IMG/VR virus record: IMGVR_UViG_3300036719_002257
Coordinates: 1 to 20,543 of that record
Strand: one strand, 5' to 3'
Origin: a virus
Length of the DNA stretch: 20,543 nucleotides
Numbering within the stretch: the stretch's first letter is position 1; each line of letters opens with the position of its first letter. Under the pieces are notes generated by a model. It saw nothing but the letters and a program-made list of their open reading frames with translations. It made no database searches and was not told where the DNA came from. The position numbers and the translations under genes were made by a program. Of this stretch, positions 14,001 through 20,543 are shown piece by piece.

Positions 14001-15161
14001 TCACGACCAGCCGAAATCAAGGTGTCCGTAGAATGCGCTGTTGTTCGGGATGGCTGCGCCCGCGTAGCAGAGCCAGCCCAGGCACGCGCCGTCAAACACG
14101 CGCGGCATGGACGGAAGCTGGTTCACCAAATCACGCTCCGCCGCCACGCCCAGTGTCGTCATTGGTAGCGTCAGCAGCGGCTTGGCGAAGACCATGTTGT
14201 AAACGCCTGTCGTGACGCCAGCCGAGCCGAGGATAATGTTGGTCACTTCGCGCACGCCGGAGTCGCCGCCAGCGAGCGGCATGAACGGGCCGAACTTGCC
14301 TGAGCCGGTGCCTGAATAGGGAATGGTCAGCAGCGGGCTCGTGGCTGTGTTCGTTGGCAGCGCAGGCGAGGATGGCGTGGTGCGCGAGCCGGTGCCCGCT
14401 TGGTTGGTGTAGGTAAGCTGAAACGTGCCGGTACCAGCCGTGCCCGCTGTGGACGCGACCAACAGCGGCATGACGCCCGCGCCGTCCGTGTAGCGAGGGT
14501 GGCGCACGAACATCGTGTTGGTGCCTGAGCCCGCATCGGTGAACGCGATAGCCGTGCTTGCAATGGCGTTTTGCAGCGTTGTGGCGAGGCGAGAGGTGGT
14601 CGCGCTGACGCGGATCGTCCAGTAGGTCGTTGCTGCAACGAGGCCGGTTGGAAGCGCGCCGGTCGTGGTGAAGCGAACCGGCGTGAATGTGTCGTAGTCT
14701 GCCGCCGTGGTCATCAACAGGCCCGACGAAGACGAGAATGTCACCGCCTCGGTGTTGACGAAGGTCTTGGTGCCAGCCGTCGAGATCGTAGCGTTGGTGA
14801 GCGTTGCGTAAGAAAGGAAATCACAGAGCATGAACACGGCAGGCATAGTCGTGGCCGCAGCGCTATAGGCGCTCGCATTCAGGAGCACCTTGTAGCCATC
14901 GTAAGCTGCGTTGACCGCGCCGCCATGCTGGATCGCGCCAGCCGTAGAGGTGAAGTCATAGAGCGGCTTCTGAACCAGCGTCACGCCAGAGCCTAGCTGT
15001 GTGTTTGCGCCGGGATTGCCCGCGCCGCCGAGCAGGCATTGCCACGAGCCCGCAATCACGGTGCCCGCCGTGGCGTGGTTCTTGTTCCAGTCTGAGCGGA
15101 AGAACTTGCCCGAGTTGGAGACGTTAGAGATCAGGTTATCAAGTGAGCTAAAGCCAGCCAT
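14001..15161 (-). CDS. Phage structural protein, paralogue of its upstream neighbour (386 aa)
   Basis: I start at the ATG at 15161 (MAGFSSLDNLISN), which forms TGATG with the upstream stop; the longer frame has an unrelated leader. The C-terminal core from RYTDGAGV (223-230) through GPFMPLAGGDSGVREV, YNMVFAKPLLTLP and MPRVFDGACLGWLCY to the end aligns with the core of the next gene upstream. Before this core sits an extra module of about 85 residues (124-217) with TPVRFTTTGALPTGLVAATT and an Ig-like or beta-sandwich look, a module often found in phage surface proteins. The protein is probably a tail or head decoration component. There is no enzyme motif. I am confident it is a virion protein but not of its position. 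Confidence 0.8.
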   Translation of the reverse strand: MAGFSSLDNLISNVSNSGKFFRSDWNKNHATAGTVIAGSWQCLLGGAGNPGANTQLGSGVTLVQKPLYDFTSTAGAIQHGGAVNAAYDGYKVLLNASAYSAAATTMPAVFMLCDFLSYATLTNATISTAGTKTFVNTEAVTFSSSSGLLMTTAADYDTFTPVRFTTTGALPTGLVAATTYWTIRVSATTSRLATTLQNAIASTAIAFTDAGSGTNTMFVRHPRYTDGAGVMPLLVASTAGTAGTGTFQLTYTNQAGTGSRTTPSSPALPTNTATSPLLTIPYSGTGSGKFGPFMPLAGGDSGVREVTNIILGSAGVTTGVYNMVFAKPLLTLPMTTLGVAAERDLVNQLPSMPRVFDGACLGWLCYAGAAIPNNSAFYGHLDFGWS

Positions 15162-16030
15162 CAGTTCCACACCGTTTCTATCGTGCCCATGATCTGGCCA
15201 GCTGCGAGCGTGCCCGATGGCAAGCAAATCAGGTTCAAGTAGGCGTCATCGTAAATGCGCGGCAGCGTCGCTGGATTGTCGGTGGCGAAGTCCTTTTCCG
15301 CAGGCGCGGTGATGTCGTAGACGCCGATGGTCGCTAGCGGCTTCACCAGCACGAGCGCGATGAGGCCAACGTCCGCGCCGAGCATGGTCAAGCTCTGGAT
15401 TGAACGGACGCCCGTGTCGCCTTGTTGCAGCGGCAAGAAGGGGCCAGCGCAGCCAAGCGTGGCGGCAGCCGTTGAAATGATCGTGCCGGTTGAGACTTGT
15501 GTGTTGCACCTCACTGTCGGCGTCACGCGGTTAGTGATGCCATCTGAATTGGTGTAGGTTGCGAAGAACGATTGGCCGCCGATCTGGGCTGCGACCTCAA
15601 CCGCCATGATCTGCACGCCTTCGCCATCGGTGTAGCGCGAGAGCGTTTCAGATTGCGTCATGTCCTGCTGATCGGTCGTGCCCATGTCCACGAACGAGTA
15701 GTAGAGCAGGTAGTCACAGAGGATCATCGGCAGCGGGACTGCCGTGGTCGGCGTCGAGACCAGCGCCGTGAAGCGACGCAAGTGCTTAGTGTATGAACCA
15801 CCGGGCGCTGCGCCATGAAAGATGCCGCCGTCGCTCGATTGCGTCAGCCGCTTCGATGCGAGCGGCGCAGCGGCGTAGTAGTTCGGGATCGGATTGCCTG
15901 GGCTCATGCTCAGATCAAACCAGATATTGGTCGCGGTCGTTTGCGTCGGCGCTTTGCGCCAACCGAACGTGGTCGTCTGCCCAGCCTCAACGGCTTCGAT
16001 TAGTTCGCGGTGATTGCGGAAGCCGGTCAC
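15161..16030 (-). CDS. Phage structural protein, first of a tandem pair (289 aa)
   Basis: The start is GTG at 16030, overlapping the stop of the small zinc-type gene as GTGA. The sequence MTGFRNHRELIEAVEAG opens a short N-terminal helix, followed by a mostly beta protein: PLPMILCDYLLYY (99-111), RYTDGEGVQIMAVEV (132-146), GPFLPLQQGDTGVRSIQSLT, LVLVKPLATIGVYDI, LPRIYDDAYLNLICLPSGTL. The same order of motifs occurs in the next gene, so the two are paralogues that have diverged strongly. Such proteins are common next to tail genes in podophages and lack a named function. The product is likely a multimeric virion component. Confidence 0.8.
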   Translation of the reverse strand: MTGFRNHRELIEAVEAGQTTTFGWRKAPTQTTATNIWFDLSMSPGNPIPNYYAAAPLASKRLTQSSDGGIFHGAAPGGSYTKHLRRFTALVSTPTTAVPLPMILCDYLLYYSFVDMGTTDQQDMTQSETLSRYTDGEGVQIMAVEVAAQIGGQSFFATYTNSDGITNRVTPTVRCNTQVSTGTIISTAAATLGCAGPFLPLQQGDTGVRSIQSLTMLGADVGLIALVLVKPLATIGVYDITAPAEKDFATDNPATLPRIYDDAYLNLICLPSGTLAAGQIMGTIETVWN

Positions 16031-16161
16031 TCGGTCGCCTCCGGCTCAGCCTCGTATGGCTCTACGCAGGCGCACGCCTTGTAGGGCGCGCCTTCTTCTG
16101 CGCGCACCTCAATGCCGCAGGTTGGGCAGCGATAGCGGATGATAACCGGGGTGTCGGTCAT
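16027..16161 (-). CDS. Small putative zinc-binding protein (44 aa)
   Basis: A 44-codon frame fits exactly between two structural genes, with TGATG at its start (16161) and GTGA at its end (16030-16027). The protein has CPTC at residues 12-15 and CAC at 30-32, so four Cys residues in a CxxC...CxC pattern could bind one zinc. Residues 5-11 (PVIIRYR) look like the first strand of a zinc ribbon and the C-terminus is acidic (EPYEAEPEATE). Such mini zinc ribbons are frequent in phage tail operons without known role. The gene is supported by the double overlap and clean frame. Confidence 0.7.
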   Translation of the reverse strand: MTDTPVIIRYRCPTCGIEVRAEEGAPYKACACVEPYEAEPEATE

Positions 16162-16592
16162 CAGTCCTCCGTGCCGTCAAGCTCGCCTGCTCCGAATTGC
16201 GGTTGGATGCCTGAACTAATCGCCAGCGACGCAGAGAGCGCGCCCTTGTAGAGAACCTTGCCGGTCGAGCTTGCCGCCGTGCCAATGGCGAAGTGTGTGG
16301 CCGTTTCAGAACCGCCCGTGCATTGCGGAAACTGGATCAGCGCCGCATTGGTGACGGCGTTGCCCGTGACCGTCCAGCCGGAGCCGGAGCGGGCTACAGC
16401 GACGCGCGCATACGAGGTGTAAGCGCACTCGTTGCTTGTCTGATTGCCAGCCTCGCCAGGATCGCCCGTGTGCAGCGAAACGTGAAGGTTGGTCAGCGGC
16501 GATGACGAGGCGTTGTCCGCGATGTTTGCGATGCCTGTTGCGGTGAAGATCAGCAAAAGCAGATCGTTTTCAAAAGCGTTCGATTTAGACAT
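16161..16592 (-). CDS. Tail-fibre-like phage structural protein (143 aa)
   Basis: The ATG at 16592 (MSKSNAFENDLLLLIFTATG) is preferred to the one at 16685, because conservation of this phage family begins here and GGGG lies upstream. Key stretches are LHVSLHTGDPGEAGNQTSNE (36-55), YTSYARVAVARSGSGW (58-73), FPQCTGGSETATHFAIGT (88-105) and LYKGALSASLAISSGIQPQF (114-133). This pattern belongs to a family often labelled tail fibre or structural protein in siphophages and podophages. It is short and beta-rich, with no catalytic motif. A 123-base gap precedes it, so it may have some expression of its own. Confidence 0.8.
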   Translation of the reverse strand: MSKSNAFENDLLLLIFTATGIANIADNASSSPLTNLHVSLHTGDPGEAGNQTSNECAYTSYARVAVARSGSGWTVTGNAVTNAALIQFPQCTGGSETATHFAIGTAASSTGKVLYKGALSASLAISSGIQPQFGAGELDGTED

Positions 16593-16715
16593 GATGTGCG
16601 CCCCGAATGTTGTATGCTCTCCCCGTTGCCGTAGAAACTGAGAGTTGTTTGTTTTGGCCGAATGGCAGATGGCGTTGCGGCGCATAGCCGAGCTTGAGGG
16701 GCGATAGCCCCTTGC
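16593..16715. other. Longest intergenic gap inside the head-tail operon, with a hairpin
   Basis: No gene fits this gap. A 6-bp stem AGGGGC/GCCCCT with a GATA loop on the plus strand lies at 16697-16712, directly after the stop of the coiled-coil gene, but no T run follows on the minus strand. The middle is richer in A and C (minus-strand AAAACAAACAACTCTC). A weak internal promoter is possible, but I see no clear -35/-10 pair. Confidence 0.4.
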
Positions 16716-17243
16716 TCATGCGACCGCTCCCAGCGTGCGCTTGAAGGCGGCGAGTTCAGCGCGGGCGCGGTCAAGCTCAGCCATGACGCCGGCCGTTTCC
16801 TGCTTTGCGGCTTCGGCGGCCTTGGCCTCTTTCGCCTGAGCGGCGCGATACTCTGCGATCGTCGCCTCAAAGCTTTGCTTGGCGGCCGCGATGTCAGCTT
16901 CAGCGCTTCTCTTAATTTCAGCGACCTCAGACCGAGCGCCGGCAACGATGCTGTTGGCCTTTTGCGTGGCGGCTGAGACGGCATCGGCCGCGGCTTTCTC
17001 GGCCTCAGCTTGCGCGGCCTTCGCGGCAAGCGCCTTGTCGCGCGCTTCTTTCGCCAGATTGTCTTCAGCAAGGCGGACGGCCTTGGCCTTTTCGGCAGCG
17101 GCCAAGGCTTCGCGGCTGATCTGCTCAGCGCTTTGCGCCGCAGCGATCACCTCGGATGCCTTCGCGAACGTGCGAATAAACTGGCCCCACTGGGCAACGA
17201 CGGCAGACGCCTCATCGAGCGTCATGTCTTTTGGCTGGCTCAT
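16716..17243 (-). CDS. Alanine-rich coiled-coil protein (175 aa)
   Basis: The ATG overlaps the previous stop as ATGA. After a short N-terminus (MSQPKDMTLDEASAVVAQWG) the rest, about residues 28-170, is one long helix rich in Ala, Glu and Lys with heptad-like spacing (AEQISREALAAAEKAKAVRL, AEAEKAAADAVSAATQ, AELDRARAELAAFKR). There is no signal peptide or membrane segment. Long Ala/Glu/Lys helices in this region may be structural rods or scaffold-like chaperones of tail parts. Composition makes homology hard to judge, so the function stays open. Confidence 0.7.
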   Translation of the reverse strand: MSQPKDMTLDEASAVVAQWGQFIRTFAKASEVIAAAQSAEQISREALAAAEKAKAVRLAEDNLAKEARDKALAAKAAQAEAEKAAADAVSAATQKANSIVAGARSEVAEIKRSAEADIAAAKQSFEATIAEYRAAQAKEAKAAEAAKQETAGVMAELDRARAELAAFKRTLGAVA

Positions 17244-17614
17244 CGCTGAGTTCTCCGGGCATAGATGCGAGCGCGCAGATTGCAGCCCGCGCCTGCGCCA
17301 GTGACGATGGCGCGCGTGCGGTACGGCGTTTCGAGAATGACCTTGAGGCCGGTTGCGGCGCCTGAGCTGGTGAACGTCAGGAGGTTGCCGAACACGTCAT
17401 GCAGCGTGAACCAATCTTGGTTTGGCTCACCGTCAAGGCTGTTGGTGCCTTGGAGCGTGACCGTTGCGCCGTCGAACGTGCCCGCCACCGTAGCGCAGCG
17501 ATCGCCCATAGCCGACGCGAAGATGGCGTCACCCTCACCGTCGCCGGTGAAATTCCAGCCCTCAAGCAGGCTGGTTCCAGCCTCATAGGGTTTGACCTTA
17601 GCGACCGTTGCCAT
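17240..17614 (-). CDS. Conserved phage virion-type protein (124 aa)
   Basis: AGGAG lies six bases before the ATG at 17614. The small protein looks all-beta: a leader MATVAKVKPYEAG, then VAGTFDGATVTLQGTNSLDG (43-62), QDWFTLHDVFGN, LTFTSSGAATGLKVILETPY, and a basic end RARIYARRTQR. The motif of a measured value compared with a reference (GATVTLQGTNSLDG) is seen in small phage proteins encoded after the coat gene. It ends in ATGA overlap with the coiled-coil gene. It could be a decoration or minor head protein; this is inference. Confidence 0.7.
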   Translation of the reverse strand: MATVAKVKPYEAGTSLLEGWNFTGDGEGDAIFASAMGDRCATVAGTFDGATVTLQGTNSLDGEPNQDWFTLHDVFGNLLTFTSSGAATGLKVILETPYRTRAIVTGAGAGCNLRARIYARRTQR

Positions 17615-17660
17615 TTGCGCTCCTGAGCGTCACGTCATCATCGAAATATTGGAACCTGGC

Positions 17661-18107
17661 TTACGCCTTGCCCTTGCCGGCTTTCTTGGCGGGCTTTGCC
17701 GCCTTCTCGTCACCGCCAAGGAGCGCATCGATCGCTTCCTTCAAAGCGGGCGGGCAGTTGGGATCTTCGCCAACGCCCGCGATGAACTCTTGCAGCGCAA
17801 GAATCTGATCGCCTTGGGCTTGGATCACGTTGTCCTTGGCGACGATCATCTCATCCTTGGAGGCCATCGAGCCTTGAGCGGCGTTGAGCTTTTCGATGAG
17901 GGCCAGCATCTCTTTGCTGTTGGCAGCGTCTGGCTTGGCGGCGGCCACTGGCGTAGGCGCTTTCGCGGCTTCGGCCACCGCGGCGCGACGATCGCCCCAG
18001 CCTTCAGCCATTGCAGCGTCCAGCGCCGCTTGTGTCGTCACAACGAAATGCACAACCGCAGCGCCCTCGGCGCGATAGAGCATCTTGGGAAATTCTTGCA
18101 CGCTCAT
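17661..18107 (-). CDS. Small phage protein with FPKMLY motif and lysine-rich tail (148 aa)
   Basis: The true start is probably the ATG at 18107, which forms ATGA with the glycosyltransferase stop and has GGAG eight bases upstream; an ATG 30 bases earlier adds residues without a better ribosome site. The N-terminal motif FPKMLYRAEGAAVVH (6-20) with AAMAEGWGD (31-39) is a small module that recurs in phage proteins near coat genes. An Ala/Pro linker (about 42-62) leads to a helical coiled region (63-112), then a conserved-looking DPNCPPALKEAIDALL and a Lys/Ala tail (134-148). The function is unknown; an accessory head protein is a fair guess. Confidence 0.75.
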   Translation of the reverse strand: MSVQEFPKMLYRAEGAAVVHFVVTTQAALDAAMAEGWGDRRAAVAEAAKAPTPVAAAKPDAANSKEMLALIEKLNAAQGSMASKDEMIVAKDNVIQAQGDQILALQEFIAGVGEDPNCPPALKEAIDALLGGDEKAAKPAKKAGKGKA

Positions 18108-18769
18108 GCTGCTCGCTCCATGCGCCGGCGAAGCCATGCGCCAATGTTGCCCCAGTGGTGACGCCCTGCTGCGTCCACATGGTTCAGGTTAAGAAGAGGA
18201 TCGAGCCAGACCTCCCCGCCGATCGCGCGCCACTCAGCGCAAAAGCGACCGTCTTCACCCCAGCCAATCGGCTGGTGGAAGTAAGCGTGGAAGACGTGGC
18301 CCTCGTGGGCGTAGGCGCGGTCTGGGTGGGCCTCACGCAGTTTGGTGAACACATCGCGCGACAGGCTGAGGAAGCCGCCAGGCAGCGCCGACACTTCGAT
18401 CAAGCCCGTCTCTTCATCGCTCCAAAGTTCATCGCGCTCAGCGATCCACTCAATCGGGTAGGTTTCTTCGTCGCGCTTGTGGCGATAGCAGCCGCCGACG
18501 AAATCAGGTTTTGCGGTGGCGATCTTCAACAGCGCGCCGGGCTCCCAGGCCACGTCTGCATCAATGAAGACGAGCCGGTCGGCGTCGCTTTCCAGAAACT
18601 CGCGCACGAGCTGATTGCGCGCCTTGTCCACATAGCATGAGCCGGGGAGAAAGCAGACTTGCATCTCAATCCCCGCCGCGTTGGCGACCGCCTGCTCACT
18701 GAGCAAAGCGGTCGCCGTTTCGCAGCAGATTTTCCGGTCATAGGCCGGGATGGCTACGAAGACTCTCAC
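18104..18769 (-). CDS. GT-A-type glycosyltransferase (221 aa)
   Basis: I choose GTG at 18769, one base after the previous stop, because the conserved fold begins directly with VRVFVAIPAYDRK. The ATG at 18835 would add 22 unlike residues inside the neighbour. The nucleotide-sugar fold is shown by AIPAYD (6-11), the helix with KARNQLVREFLES (49-61), and LVFIDADVAWEPG (66-78) with the metal-binding DxD Asp70-Ala-Asp72. Further on, FVGGCYRHK, the acceptor-side motif GWGEDGRFC (169-177) and LNLNHV (193-198) fit small phage glycosyltransferases related to GT2 and Anp1 types. It should transfer a sugar from a nucleotide donor. Its place among head genes points to glycosylation of a virion protein or of host surface glycan; the substrate cannot be read from sequence. 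Confidence 0.85.
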   Translation of the reverse strand: MRVFVAIPAYDRKICCETATALLSEQAVANAAGIEMQVCFLPGSCYVDKARNQLVREFLESDADRLVFIDADVAWEPGALLKIATAKPDFVGGCYRHKRDEETYPIEWIAERDELWSDEETGLIEVSALPGGFLSLSRDVFTKLREAHPDRAYAHEGHVFHAYFHQPIGWGEDGRFCAEWRAIGGEVWLDPLLNLNHVDAAGRHHWGNIGAWLRRRMERAA

Positions 18770-18770
18770 G

Positions 18771-19067
18771 TTATGCGGAGCCCTTGATGAGGCCCAAGTT
18801 GACCAGCGCCGTTCGAACGGCGGTCTGGTGGGCAATGATCGTCGCCAGAGCGTTGGCGATGATGGTCGAGTTGTAGGTCGCGGTCAGCGCTGCAACGCCA
18901 GTGGTGAGGTTTGCAGTACCGCCCGAGGCGTCGGTGATGGCGCCTTGGTTCGCCGCAGAGGGCTGAACAATCGGGGTGGAGCCATAGAAGGCAACCTTGT
19001 CGCTGGCCGATTGGCCAAGACGCTGGCCATCTTCGCGGCCGTCAGAGTGTTGATAGATGTCAGACAT
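18771..19067 (-). CDS. Small head-fibre-like phage protein (98 aa)
   Basis: This is the first gene after the coat gene. The motif SDKVAFYGSTPIVQPSA (22-38) is typical of small phage proteins and of the C-terminal parts of head fibres or head decoration proteins; it is followed by GAITDASGGTANLTTGVAAL (42-61) and a helix (YNSTIIANALATIIAHQTAV, 65-84) that probably forms a trimeric coil. AGGGA lies eight bases before the ATG, inside a small palindrome (GGGATGATCCC, 19068-19078). The likely role is a capsid surface protein; family membership is from recognition of the KVxFYGxTPxVQPS pattern. Confidence 0.75.
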   Translation of the reverse strand: MSDIYQHSDGREDGQRLGQSASDKVAFYGSTPIVQPSAANQGAITDASGGTANLTTGVAALTATYNSTIIANALATIIAHQTAVRTALVNLGLIKGSA

Positions 19068-19105
19068 GGGATGATCCCTATTCGATGTTGAAACACTGAG
19101 CGTTC

Positions 19106-19129
19106 GCGGGGAGAGTCGCCCCTCCCCGC
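19106..19129 (-). promoter_or_regulatory. Strong hairpin after the capsid gene
   Basis: GCGGGGAG (19106-19113) and CTCCCCGC (19122-19129) form a perfect 8-bp stem with an 8-base loop, and outer AGCG/CGCT bases (19099-19102 and 19134-19137) may extend it to the stop codon. No T tract follows on the minus strand. It probably protects the coat message from 3' decay or lowers readthrough to the next genes. Confidence 0.55.
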
Positions 19130-19136
19130 TCTACGC

Positions 19137-20387
19137 TTAGGCGGTGCCGCTGAGGCGGGTCGCCAGACGCGCGTCAAGGCCTTGGGCGCCGTAGATGATG
19201 TCGTAGCGATGGTTGTGCTCATCGTTGCGACCATCCGAGTAACGCCAGTAGCGGAGCGACAGGCCCGAGTCGGCGTCGCGCTCGATCGCGGCTTCACCAT
19301 TGAACGGCATCGGCAAGTCGGCCGAGACCAGAACATAAGCTTCACGGTGGAAGACAAGGTTCTGGGCGTAGCTCAAGCCGCCCGAGCCAACCAGCGTGAT
19401 CGCGGCATTGTCTGCCGGCGCTGCGTCCACGTTCTGATACGCGCCCGAGATGATGATCGGGGGCGAGATCGTGATCGACAGTTCCGAAGCGCCACCCGTC
19501 GAGAAAGTCGCGTTGGCGCTGGTGACAACGAACTGTTGATCGTAGTCCAGCACTTGCTTCGTGCGCGGGTTGACAGCCTTCACGTTGGCGATGGTGATGA
19601 CATCGCCCTTCTTGACCGTGGCGCCGTTGTTCAGGTCATCGATCAGGAGGCTTTGCGTGTAGGTCGTCATCACTGACGAGTAGGCCGAGACTTGGTTGGC
19701 GCCCTTAACGAGCGCGCCGCCTGCCCAATCGCCATTGGTGTGGTTGACAACCGACTGCGACCACACCGGATCAACGTCCGCAACCATCGGGATCTTGGCG
19801 CGCTCAACCGCGGCCTTGGTCATGTCCGATTGGAAAGCGGAGCCCGCCGTGAACGAGCCCGCCAGAGCGTAGCCGTCACGAACCGACAGAACGCCGTGGC
19901 GATCGGTCATCGGCACGGCCATGTCCGTCAGACGCTCCGGGCCTTTGAAGAAGTCCGTTGCGCTGTTGATGGTTTGGCCCGGCGTGCCAGCCCACGAATA
20001 GGTGGACTGATAAGCTGCCGTGAAGATGTCGGTGTCCACTTGCTGAGCAAGCTGGCCCATCGCGGCGTTGAGCGCCTTGTCGAGCAACAGCGTGTCCAGG
20101 CTGAGGGCCGCTTCGATGGAGGTGAACTTGTAGTCCACGCCCTTCTGCGTGCCGAGAGTGATGGACACTTCGCCTTCGAGCACGTCTTGAACGTCCGCGA
20201 CGCGGCCGTCACGAACGGTGAACTCCGGGTGACGCTTGGCCTTAACGGTTTGACCCGCTTTGGCGCCGACGCGAGCGTACTCAGACGAATATTGGCTCGA
20301 CACTTTGCGAGCCATGACGAGGTTGTTCTTGAGGAGGGCGAGGCCCGCCTTCGCGAACACCGTAGGTGTTGCAATAACGTTAGACAT
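19137..20387 (-). CDS. Major capsid protein, P22 coat (gp5) type (416 aa)
   Basis: The sequence MSNVIATPTVFAKAGLALLK, the motif HPEFTVRDGRVADVQDVLEG (53-72) and SITLGTQKGVDYKFTSIEAA (75-94) follow the P22 coat pattern, as do the central ADVDPVWSQSVVNHTNG part and the C-terminal AAIERDADSGLSLRYWRYSD. The length is close to the 430 residues of P22 gp5. It would form the T=7 shell in the HK97 fold with the extra P22-type insertion domain. GGAG/AGGT lie just before the ATG at 20387. The gene follows a partial frame that probably encodes the scaffold, as in P22. Strong expression is expected, and a hairpin follows the stop. Confidence 0.9.
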   Translation of the reverse strand: MSNVIATPTVFAKAGLALLKNNLVMARKVSSQYSSEYARVGAKAGQTVKAKRHPEFTVRDGRVADVQDVLEGEVSITLGTQKGVDYKFTSIEAALSLDTLLLDKALNAAMGQLAQQVDTDIFTAAYQSTYSWAGTPGQTINSATDFFKGPERLTDMAVPMTDRHGVLSVRDGYALAGSFTAGSAFQSDMTKAAVERAKIPMVADVDPVWSQSVVNHTNGDWAGGALVKGANQVSAYSSVMTTYTQSLLIDDLNNGATVKKGDVITIANVKAVNPRTKQVLDYDQQFVVTSANATFSTGGASELSITISPPIIISGAYQNVDAAPADNAAITLVGSGGLSYAQNLVFHREAYVLVSADLPMPFNGEAAIERDADSGLSLRYWRYSDGRNDEHNHRYDIIYGAQGLDARLATRLSGTA

Positions 20388-20408
20388 TTACCTGCTCCGG
20401 GGTCGGGC

Positions 20409-20543
20409 TCAGCCGCCCCATGAGGCCGCACGCGTCGCTTGGAGTGCCCTTAGGCGTGCCTCCACTTCGGCGGGCGTTGCGGTCTCCGCGTTAAACTGTG
20501 GCGCAGCCCCTGACGGTGTGACCGTAGGGATTGGCGCCGGTGA
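20409..20543 (-). CDS. C-terminal end of the gene upstream of coat (probable scaffold), partial
   Basis: A minus-strand frame enters from the right edge and ends in TGA at 20409-20411 after 44 residues, 21 bases before the coat start. The visible part is a Pro/Ala/Thr-rich linker followed by a charged helix, TPAEVEARLRALQATR (24-39), and ASWGG at the end. In P22-like phages the gene before coat encodes the scaffolding protein, whose charged C-terminal helix binds coat; this fits, but only position and helix support it. The rest of the gene is outside the window. Confidence 0.55.
   Translation of the reverse strand, partial: SPAPIPTVTPSGAAPQFNAETATPAEVEARLRALQATRAASWGG

Noticed and set aside
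16550-17071. A 173-residue minus-strand frame overlapping the coiled-coil gene
   Set aside because: It is a frame-shifted, Arg/Pro/Lys-rich shadow of the Ala/Glu/Lys repeat and begins inside the coupled gene.
18770-18835. ATG at 18835 as start of the glycosyltransferase
   Set aside because: The extra 22 residues lie inside the preceding gene and come before the conserved VRVFVAIPAYD beginning; the GTG at 18769 fits better.
1-20543. tRNA genes, insertion sequences, integrase or att sites
   Set aside because: I saw no cloverleaf sequence, transposase motif, terminal repeats or integrase in either strand.

Overview
This window is part of a tailed-phage (podovirus-type) genome or prophage. It holds the head, neck, tail-fibre and ejection-protein genes of a P22-like late region, almost all on the minus strand, so the late operon reads from right to left. 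Every structural gene looks like a phage family rather than a chromosomal one. G+C is high (sampled 60-base lines mostly 60-80%), and a small lipoprotein gene of a proteobacterial type is present. Together these suggest a phage of a high-GC Gram-negative, probably alphaproteobacterial, host; the host is an inference. No terminase, portal, integrase, lysis, replication, tRNA or CRISPR element is visible.

Layout in transcription order. (1) 20543-17240: the end of a gene upstream of coat (probably scaffold), the P22-type major capsid protein, a small head-fibre-like protein, a glycosyltransferase, and three small virion or accessory proteins. (2) 17243-12584: a coiled-coil protein, a tail-fibre-like protein, a 44-residue putative zinc-binding protein, two tandem paralogous structural proteins, a repeat-rich tail protein, a 43-residue protein, and a proline-rich protein with a duplicated 20-residue motif. 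(3) 12570-6128: a P22 gp4-like head-tail adaptor carrying a beta-rich insertion, then a giant 1907-residue modular protein, probably ejected with the DNA. The giant has two helix-turn-helix-like segments and a segment resembling the active-site region of HhH-GPD DNA glycosylases. (4) 6134-4456: a non-late island. It encodes a 58-residue ribbon-helix-helix (RHH) repressor candidate and a small one-helix membrane protein on the plus strand, a divergent four-helix membrane protein on the minus strand, and a lipoprotein on the plus strand. (5) 4370-1: the late direction resumes with a cupin-like phage protein and three putative ejection or internal virion proteins, the last running off the left edge (at least 382 codons).

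Most late genes are joined by TAATG, TGATG or ATGA overlaps, which points to one translationally coupled assembly programme. The most interesting part is the island. Two identical 13-bp sites, each containing the palindrome TGGCTAGCCA, are spaced 25 bp apart over a good minus-strand promoter (TTGACA, 17 bp, CATATT) that drives the four-helix membrane protein, and they also lie at the start of the RHH gene. Its position next to the ejection genes parallels the sieA-mnt-arc-ant (immI) region of P22, but the genes differ. It is therefore a candidate undescribed repressor-controlled membrane-protein module, perhaps for superinfection exclusion. A strong hairpin terminator at its left end would block late transcription into the distal ejection genes unless these have their own promoter or antitermination.
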